NCBI GenBank assembly: GCA_029933365.1
Contig: JAOZOH010000173.1
Coordinates: forward strand, 1-5,203
DNA length: 5,203 nucleotides
Direction of reading: 5' to 3'
Source of the DNA: Desulfuromusa sp.
GTDB lineage: Bacteria; Desulfobacterota; Desulfuromonadia; Desulfuromonadales; Geopsychrobacteraceae
The notes below the pieces were generated by a model. The model saw nothing but the letters and a program-made list of their open reading frames with translations, was not told the origin of the DNA and ran no database searches. How positions within the stretch are numbered: the first letter of the stretch is position 1; each line of letters starts with the position of its first letter. Positions 1-5,203 of this stretch are shown here, piece by piece. The translations under genes and the position numbers were made by a program.

Positions 1-291
1 ATGAACATCAGACCATTGCAAGATCGTATTATTGTCGAGCGTGTTGAAGAGGAAAGTAAAACCGCAGGTGGCATTATTATTCCTGATACCGTTTCCAAGG
101 AAAAACCCCAAGAGGGCAAAATTATTGCCGCAGGTAAAGGTAAAGTGACACCGGAGGGTAAGGTTCTGCCGTTGGATGTTAAAGAGGGCGACCGGGTCCT
201 GTTCGGTAAATATGCTGGCAGTGAAGTCAAGATTGATGGCATCGACTATCTAATTATGCGTGAGGATGACATCCTCGGCGTAGTGGAATAA
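1..291 (+). CDS. groES: Co-chaperonin GroES (Cpn10/Hsp10)
   Basis: This 96-residue protein is the cytosolic heptameric lid that caps the GroEL ring and, with ATP, encloses the folding chamber. The sequence opens [18 protein letters not shown], the classic first beta strands of Cpn10. The GroEL-binding mobile loop is at about residues 17-36, with the hydrophobic GGIII tripeptide region at 23-27. The [11 protein letters not shown] signature lies at about 63-73, and the protein ends DDILGVVE, as normal for the family. Length is typical (95-97 aa) and nothing is missing. The ATG is the first base of the window, so the ribosome-binding site, promoter and any HrcA/CIRCE operator lie outside and cannot be judged. 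groEL follows in the same direction, but only after 290 bp, far more than the few tens of bases usual for groESL operons. Confidence 0.97.
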   Translation: MNIRPLQDRIIVERVEEESKTAGGIIIPDTVSKEKPQEGKIIAAGKGKVTPEGKVLPLDVKEGDRVLFGKYAGSEVKIDGIDYLIMREDDILGVVE

Positions 292-396
292 CGCAGGTTC
301 CACTTTTGCGCACCGGCGGCGTTTCTGTGCTGCTCGTGCCTTGTCGGAACGCAAAATCGAAACTGCTGATACTCGGTACTTAAATGGTAGAGAAAA
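292..396. other. GC-rich segment of the groES-groEL spacer, origin unknown
   Basis: These 105 bp between the groES stop and the palindromic element carry no convincing gene. The left part (about 304-355) is rich in GC and in GCG/CGC words, unlike the A/T-rich tract at 380-431. A small inverted repeat, GTGGAA (283-288) and TTCCAC (298-303), straddles the groES stop codon and could form a weak hairpin; it has no U-tract and is not a convincing terminator. A minus-strand open frame across 250-444 runs into groES and has no family resemblance that I recognise. The segment may be a remnant of another dispersed repeat, but this window holds no second copy to prove it. No CIRCE-like TTAGCACTC/GAGTGCTAA pair is present. 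Confidence 0.4.
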
Positions 397-431
397 ACTC
401 AGAAAATTAATAGTTTCACAAAAACAAATAT

Positions 432-2228
<1,797 letters not shown>

Positions 2229-2251
2229 TTTCTGTCTCACTTGGTTAAAAT

Positions 2252-2291
2252 AAAAAGCCCCCGCTGGATTTTTTCTGGTGGGGGCTTTTTT
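2252..2291 (+). terminator. Rho-independent terminator of groESL
   Basis: A perfect 11-bp stem pairs AAAAAGCCCCC (2252-2262) with GGGGGCTTTTT (2280-2290) around a 17-base loop, followed directly by further T-rich sequence (T at 2291, then GTTTTT). It begins 23 bases after the groEL stop. Because the stem is flanked by A5 on one side and T6 on the other, it could in principle also act on transcription arriving from the minus-strand gene. Confidence 0.93.
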
Positions 2292-2390
2292 GTTTTTAAA
2301 CGGAGGGAAAATCAAAACAGTTAAAACCAAAAGATAGCCACCAAGACACCAAGTCACGAAGAAGGTCAAAACCGCTTTTTGTTTTTAAAC
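2284..2390 (+). repeat. Direct repeat of GCTTTTTGTTTTTAAAC flanking the left arm of the inverted repeat
   Basis: The bases just after the groEL terminator stem, GCTTTTTTGTTTTTAAAC (2284-2301), recur as GCTTTTTGTTTTTAAAC (2374-2390), differing by one T. The copies are about 90 bp apart. This may be a small duplication or replication slippage that copied the terminator tail into the loop of the neighbouring inverted repeat. Because the sequence is low in complexity, chance similarity is possible. Confidence 0.55.
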
Positions 2391-2449
2391 CCAAAAAAGA
2401 TTTTAAGATTTCCTTGGTGTCTTAGTGTCTTGGTGGCTATCTTTTGGTT
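2325..2449. repeat. Large inverted repeat with 8-bp internal units, between groEL and the convergent gene
   Basis: The arms at 2325-2349 and 2425-2449 are perfect 25-bp reverse complements (AACCAAAAGATAGCC... against ...GGCTATCTTTTGGTT), and looser pairing continues inward to about 2361 and 2413. Each arm contains near-tandem 8-bp units: CTTGGTGT, CTTAGTGT and CTTGGTGG at 2413-2436, and the complementary CCACCAAG, ACACCAAG and TCACGAAG at 2338-2361. The central loop of about 50 bp is A/T-rich. I recall ACCAAGACACCAAG-type sequences as intergenic repeats in several bacteria, but no other copy is present here. The right arm starts 13 bp past the stop of the minus-strand gene, so in RNA it could form a stable 3' hairpin for that transcript. 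There is no coding potential. Confidence 0.85.
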
Positions 2450-2461
2450 GTTTGTAGGTTA

Positions 2462-3439
2462 TTATCGTAAAAGTAACTGTTGTGATATTTCCCGCGGCAA
2501 CGGTTTAACCCGCCGGACAAATTCTCTGTCAGCGGTGCTGCATAGTACATCCACTTCGGCCTCATTCTTCCCTTTTCCGTAGGATGCAACAATTGCCGCT
2601 GCTGTCTCCAGTTCCTCATGCTCAGCGTTTCCGCAGAACAAACCGAGAGGGCCGCTGAAATTTTGACACCGGAGTTTCATCTGCTCTGGGCTGCTCTGTT
2701 GCTGTAATGCTTCGTTGTCAGTACGATGGCGCCCCAGAATCAGTTTTGCTGTTTCCGAAAGACGAAATTGTCGTCCTACTTTTAGTAATTCAACATCTGC
2801 AACAGTTGCATTTGGATCGTGATTGAACAGGTCACGCAACTGGTTGGAAAATCCTTCTTCAGTCAACAGACAACCACCCCCGGATCCTGGATAGTCATCG
2901 AGGCCCCATTCCTTAGCTAACGCCTGTTGGGGTTTGCGTGAACGTCCCTGAATGTCGAGCAATTGTTCACGTTCAACCAGACCCGATTTTTCCATCGGGG
3001 TGATCGGCAGCAGTTTTGCGCTTAACGGGCGTAAGACTCTATCGGGGAACCCGGACAGATTGGCCACTGATCTTAGCGCATTAGCATTTTGACTCATGGG
3101 TCGCTGGCCGAGAACTTCTCCAGAAAAGAGAAAATCAAAACCCTCTTCGACCATTTTTTCTCCTGCCAGTTGAAACATTAAAGCATGACAGTCGATGCAT
3201 GGGTTCAAGTTACGACCATAGCCGTATTTGGGTGTTTTCACCATTTTAAGGTGGACATCCCCAATGTTCTCAATAATCAGCCGATGGCCAATGGTCTTGG
3301 CGGCCACTTTCGCTTTATCAGCATTAAAAAATGGAGTAACAAAGGCTATTCCGGTTACTTCAATCCCCTGACGCATCAGCGCCATGGCAGCCAGGCTGCT
3401 GTCGAGACCTCCAGAAATCAGTCCGAGTGCTTTGCTCAT
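2462..3439 (-). CDS. PP-loop ATPase, predicted tRNA thiouridylase-like (ThiI/MnmA superfamily)
   Basis: This 325-residue soluble protein belongs to the adenine-nucleotide alpha-hydrolase (PP-loop) enzymes. The N-terminal ATP motif is SGGLDSS (9-15). Then come GYGRNLNPCIDCHALMF (73-89), resembling the catalytic NPDxxC segment of MnmA and here giving Cys81 and Cys84; FSGEVLGQRPMSQN (105-118); and GSGGGCLLTEEGF (185-197), where Cys190 may be the second sulfur-relay cysteine. Members of this group are often annotated as tRNA 4-thiouridine synthase-like or tRNA 2-thiouridylase-like. It lacks an obvious THUMP domain, so it is not a classical ThiI, and it is shorter than typical MnmA. The C-terminal ~130 residues (GRQFRLSETAKLILGRHRTDNEAL at 222-244) may be an RNA-binding module of the NFACT-R type; this is from memory. 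The start is supported by AAGGGG six bases upstream. It converges on groEL and diverges from pilT. Exact substrate and base position are unknown. Confidence 0.75.
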   Translation of the reverse strand: MSKALGLISGGLDSSLAAMALMRQGIEVTGIAFVTPFFNADKAKVAAKTIGHRLIIENIGDVHLKMVKTPKYGYGRNLNPCIDCHALMFQLAGEKMVEEGFDFLFSGEVLGQRPMSQNANALRSVANLSGFPDRVLRPLSAKLLPITPMEKSGLVEREQLLDIQGRSRKPQQALAKEWGLDDYPGSGGGCLLTEEGFSNQLRDLFNHDPNATVADVELLKVGRQFRLSETAKLILGRHRTDNEALQQQSSPEQMKLRCQNFSGPLGLFCGNAEHEELETAAAIVASYGKGKNEAEVDVLCSTADREFVRRVKPLPREISQQLLLR

Positions 3440-3445
3440 CTATTT

Positions 3446-3451
3446 CCCCTT
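3446..3451 (-). promoter_or_regulatory. Ribosome-binding site of the PP-loop gene
   Basis: Read on the minus strand, AAGGGG precedes ATG 3439-3437 with a six-base spacer, a good Shine-Dalgarno that fixes the start. Just upstream, GGAGTC (3459-3464) and GACTCC (3472-3477) form a six-base inverted repeat that could make a small leader hairpin. No convincing -10/-35 pair was identified for this gene; its promoter may lie in or near the palindromic repeat at 3505-3632. Confidence 0.7.
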
Positions 3452-3493
3452 GCATCTGGGAGTCTGTTGAGTGACTCCGCAGTTGAGTTAGTA

Positions 3494-3666
3494 AGAATCA
3501 AATTTGATGGCGTCGCAAAAAGTCCACCCCACGGTGTTGCAGCGGTTTTTCAAGACCTTGACATACCCTATGTATGCCTTCGTCCTTGAAAAACCACTAC
3601 GCCTTGTGGGATGAAATTTTTGCTTAGCCATCTGATTAATTTTGCGAGTCCATCAAATTTAATTCT
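3494..3666. repeat. 27-bp outer inverted repeat enclosing repeat copy B
   Basis: The segment 3494-3520 (AGAATCAAATTTGATGGCGT...) and the segment 3640-3666 (...GTCCATCAAATTTAATTCT) are reverse complements at 24 of 27 positions. The left arm overlaps the start of copy B, while the right arm lies 7 bp beyond its end. So one end motif of the element occurs twice on the right: once as CTTAGCCATC (3623-3632) and again as TTTTGCGAGTCCATC (3640-3654). Either the full element is 173 bp with longer terminal inverted repeats, or two related elements are nested. The left flank of copy A holds a degraded match (397-411), which favours a longer ancestral element. Confidence 0.8.
3505..3632 (-). repeat. MITE-like palindromic repeat, copy B, between the PP-loop gene and pilT
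   Basis: This is the second copy of the element in the groES-groEL spacer, 128 bp, in opposite orientation. It is the better-preserved palindrome. GATGGCGTCGCAAAAA (3506-3521) at one end matches 13 of 16 positions with the reverse complement of TTTTTGCTTAGCCATC (3617-3632) at the other. Inside, GGTTTTTCAAG (3544-3554) pairs perfectly with CTTGAAAAACC (3585-3595), and CATAC (3562-3566) pairs with GTATG (3572-3576) across a five-base loop. It has no credible gene: the open frame crossing it on the plus strand is an artefact of repeat DNA plus the antisense of the PP-loop gene. No clear target-site duplication could be defined, partly because a further inverted repeat surrounds it. Confidence 0.9.
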
Positions 3667-3681
3667 GTTTCTCAGTTATTA

Positions 3682-3713
3682 TGACAGCTTGACAGTCTTG
3701 GTGGCAACTGTCA
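3682..3713. promoter_or_regulatory. TGACAG-based dyad, possible operator in the pilT promoter
   Basis: TGACAGT (3690-3696) and ACTGTCA (3707-3713) form a perfect 7-bp inverted repeat with a 10-bp gap, centre-to-centre 17 bp. An extra direct TGACAG lies just upstream (3682-3687) and another at 3750-3755, overlapping the ribosome-binding region of pilT. Placement on the -35/spacer is what one expects of a repressor site. No regulator family is recognised from this motif, so the role is inference; it could also fold as a small hairpin. Confidence 0.4.
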
Positions 3714-3717
3714 TTAT
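3689..3717 (+). promoter_or_regulatory. Candidate sigma-70 promoter of pilT
   Basis: A perfect -35 box TTGACA (3689-3694) is followed after 17 bp by CATTAT (3712-3717), four of six to the -10 consensus; TATAAG at 3715-3720 is an alternative at 20 bp. Transcription would begin near 3724, leaving a short leader before ATG 3757. The dyad TGACAGT-N10-ACTGTCA overlaps the -35 and the spacer. Confidence 0.55.
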
Positions 3718-3756
3718 AAGAAAAAATTAATTTATTGGCTCAACCAAGGTGACAGA

Positions 3757-4821
3757 ATGGCAAAAATTGACGCACTTTTCAAGATGATGCAGCAACAGGG
3801 AGCCAGTGATCTCCATATTTCCACTGGTACACCGCCAATTTTACGTTTGCATGGTGAAATGGTCAGGGTGAAATCACCCAATTTGACCCATGACCAGGCT
3901 CAGGCATTGCTGTTTGAAATTCTGGACGACGAGCAGGTTGAACAGTTTGAAGAGACTCGTGATCTTGATTTTGCCTATTCCCTCCCTGGCTTGGCACGAT
4001 TTCGCGGTAATATCCTTGATACCCATCGTGGGATTGCTGGGGTGTTTCGACTGATTCCCAGTGAGATTTTGACGGCAGAGCAACTGAATTTACCCGAAGG
4101 GGTGCTTAAAATGACCCGCTTTAATAAGGGGCTGGTGCTGGTGACCGGACCGACGGGCAGTGGTAAATCGACAACATTGGCAGCGATGATCGATCTGATC
4201 AATAGTACCCGTAAAGAACATATTCTGACTCTGGAAGATCCCCTCGAATTTATCCATGAAAACAAGTTGTCATTATTGAATCAACGGCAGATTGGCACCC
4301 ATAGTGAATCATTTGCCAGTGCTTTGAAGGCGGCGTTGCGGGAAGATCCCGATATTATTATGGTTGGGGAAATGCGCGATCTGGAAACAATCCAGCTGGC
4401 GATGTCGGCAGCAGAAACCGGGCATCTGGTGTTCGGTACTCTGCATACCAATTCAGCGCCGAAAACCATCGACCGGATTATTGATGTTTTCCCCAGGGAT
4501 GCGCAGGAGCAGGTTCGGAGCATGCTGAGTGAAAGCCTTAAGGGTGTGGTTTGCCAGCAATTGCTGCGGACAGCAGACGGTAAAGGGCGGGTTGCAGCAC
4601 TGGAGATCATGCTTGGCAATGCTGCGATTGGCAATCTGATTCGTGAAGGAAAAACCTTTCAAATTCCATCAATTATCCAGACTGCAAAAGGGGAGGGGAT
4701 GCAGTTAATGGATACTCACCTGATGGAATTGCTGAATGGAGAAAAAGTGACAGCTGAGGAAGCACATCGTTGTGCTGTGGATAAGCGTACATTTGAAGCT
4801 AAACTGCCACAGGTGGAATAG
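3757..4821 (+). CDS. pilT: Type IV pilus retraction ATPase PilT
   Basis: This 354-residue secretion ATPase of the GspE/PilT family forms the cytoplasmic hexamer that depolymerises type IV pili, driving twitching motility and DNA uptake in known species. The N-terminal PAS-like domain carries GASDLHISTGTPP (15-27). The core shows Walker A GPTGSGKST (131-139), the Asp box LTLEDPLEF (157-165), Walker B DPDIIMVGEMRD (197-208) and the His box TGHLVFGTLHTN (221-232). The C-terminal PilT signature is present as AIGNLIRE (290-297), where several well-studied PilTs have Arg at the third position (AIRNLIRE). This motif and the absence of the GspE/PilB tetracysteine zinc site argue for PilT rather than PilB. 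ATG 3757 gives the typical MAKIDALFKMM start, with AAGGTGA at 3746-3752 as ribosome-binding site. No other pilus gene is in the window, and paralogues such as PilU cannot be excluded. Confidence 0.94.
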   Translation: MAKIDALFKMMQQQGASDLHISTGTPPILRLHGEMVRVKSPNLTHDQAQALLFEILDDEQVEQFEETRDLDFAYSLPGLARFRGNILDTHRGIAGVFRLIPSEILTAEQLNLPEGVLKMTRFNKGLVLVTGPTGSGKSTTLAAMIDLINSTRKEHILTLEDPLEFIHENKLSLLNQRQIGTHSESFASALKAALREDPDIIMVGEMRDLETIQLAMSAAETGHLVFGTLHTNSAPKTIDRIIDVFPRDAQEQVRSMLSESLKGVVCQQLLRTADGKGRVAALEIMLGNAAIGNLIREGKTFQIPSIIQTAKGEGMQLMDTHLMELLNGEKVTAEEAHRCAVDKRTFEAKLPQVE

Positions 4822-4897
4822 TTAATAGCGATGATAAAGGAATAAGAATAGGACTTACCATCAAGCAACTTTTGTATTTGAGCATGTCACGGGGTAA
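4822..4897. other. Short convergent spacer between pilT and tatA
   Basis: The 76 bp between the two converging stops contain no gene and no clear stem-loop with a U-tract on either strand. Termination of both transcripts is therefore not explained by an obvious intrinsic terminator. Confidence 0.5.
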
Positions 4898-5107
4898 TCA
4901 GGCGTCCTTTTTTTTGTTGCCATTTTCTTCGGAAATCTCTTCAACCTGACCTTCTTCAATATCTTCATCAGCTTCATTGACCCCTTTTTTGAAATTTCGC
5001 AACCCTTTGCCCAGAGCTCCGCCGACCTGAGGTAGTTTTCCCGCACCGAAGATGATCATCACCAACACCAGAATGATCAATAATTCCTGCGTTCCCAATC
5101 CAAACAT
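4898..5107 (-). CDS. tatA: Sec-independent protein translocase subunit TatA/TatE type
   Basis: This 69-residue membrane protein belongs to the TatA/E family, which oligomerises to form the pore that exports folded twin-arginine proteins across the inner membrane. It begins [26 protein letters not shown]: a short polar N-terminus with Gln7-Glu8, a single transmembrane helix at about 8-20, the conserved Phe20-Gly21 hinge, then [23 protein letters not shown] (24-46) as the amphipathic helix. The tail is acidic and then Lys-rich (KKKDA). Length is normal for TatA and too short for TatB, whose extended helix is missing. The start is supported by GGGAG (5115-5119 on the minus strand) seven bases upstream. 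tatC is not visible, so it may be an orphan tatA or the upstream gene may lie beyond the edge. TatA and TatE cannot be told apart here. Confidence 0.92.
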   Translation of the reverse strand: MFGLGTQELLIILVLVMIIFGAGKLPQVGGALGKGLRNFKKGVNEADEDIEEGQVEEISEENGNKKKDA

Positions 5108-5160
5108 AGTGATTCTCCCAATATTAAAAGTGTATCCTGTAAAGTCAGTAAGAAACGAAA

Positions 5161-5189
5161 ATCATACACCGGATAATAGCAAAAAACAA
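5161..5189 (-). promoter_or_regulatory. Candidate promoter of tatA
   Basis: On the minus strand TTGTTT (5189-5184) is followed after exactly 17 bp by TATGAT (5166-5161), five of six to the -10 consensus; the -35 matches only three of six. It would give a leader of about 45-50 bases. If real, tatA is transcribed alone from here rather than as part of an upstream operon. Confidence 0.4.
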
Positions 5190-5203
5190 TGATAGTTACA
5201 TCA

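Noticed and set aside
283..303. Hairpin GTGGAA/TTCCAC over the groES stop as a terminator
   Set aside because: The stem is only six base pairs with no following U-tract, and termination here would cut off groEL.
2379..2582. 67-residue plus-strand frame with a hydrophobic start
   Set aside because: It is translated from the inverted repeat arm and the antisense of the PP-loop gene's 3' end; the hydrophobic run is a by-product of T-rich repeat sequence.
3185..3589. 134-residue plus-strand frame crossing the PP-loop gene start and repeat copy B
   Set aside because: It is mostly antisense to a recognised gene and finishes inside repeat DNA; it has no family features.
4861..5046. 61-residue minus-strand frame overlapping tatA
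   Set aside because: It is an alternate frame of the tatA gene, whose own frame has all TatA hallmarks and a good ribosome-binding site.

Overview
The window looks like a chromosomal housekeeping stretch of a Gram-negative anaerobe. Protein character (a PilT that starts MAKIDALFKMM, a [18 protein letters not shown] GroEL, a THUMP-less PP-loop thiouridylase-like protein, a short TatA) and the short palindromic dispersed repeats fit a deltaproteobacterium of the Desulfuromonas/Pelobacter/Geobacter kind. That placement is inference from recall; no search was possible.

Layout from left to right: groES (1-291, +) begins exactly at the window edge, so its promoter and any CIRCE operator are not visible. 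An unusually long 290-bp spacer follows. It holds a GC-rich stretch of unknown origin (292-396) and a MITE-like palindromic element (core 432-556). Then come groEL (582-2228, +) and a strong intrinsic terminator (2252-2291). The next tract (2292-2461) contains a large inverted repeat built from 8-bp units. A convergent minus-strand gene (2462-3439) encodes a predicted PP-loop tRNA-thiolation enzyme. The divergent intergenic region (3440-3756) carries a second, oppositely oriented copy of the same palindromic element (core 3505-3632), flanked by an extra 27-bp inverted repeat, and then a promoter-like segment with a TGACAG dyad. pilT (3757-4821, +) and a convergent tatA-type gene (4898-5107, -) complete the window.

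Functionally, GroES and GroEL form the essential chaperonin. PilT is the type IV pilus retraction ATPase, the TatA-type protein belongs to the twin-arginine export pore, and the PP-loop protein probably modifies tRNA. Apart from groES/groEL these genes do not look co-transcribed and form no common pathway. I see no phage, CRISPR, toxin-antitoxin or other defence system. The most notable content is the repeat architecture: two inverted copies of one small palindromic element, one of which splits the groESL operon and ends about 10 bases before the groEL ribosome-binding site, plus an unrelated inverted repeat behind groEL.
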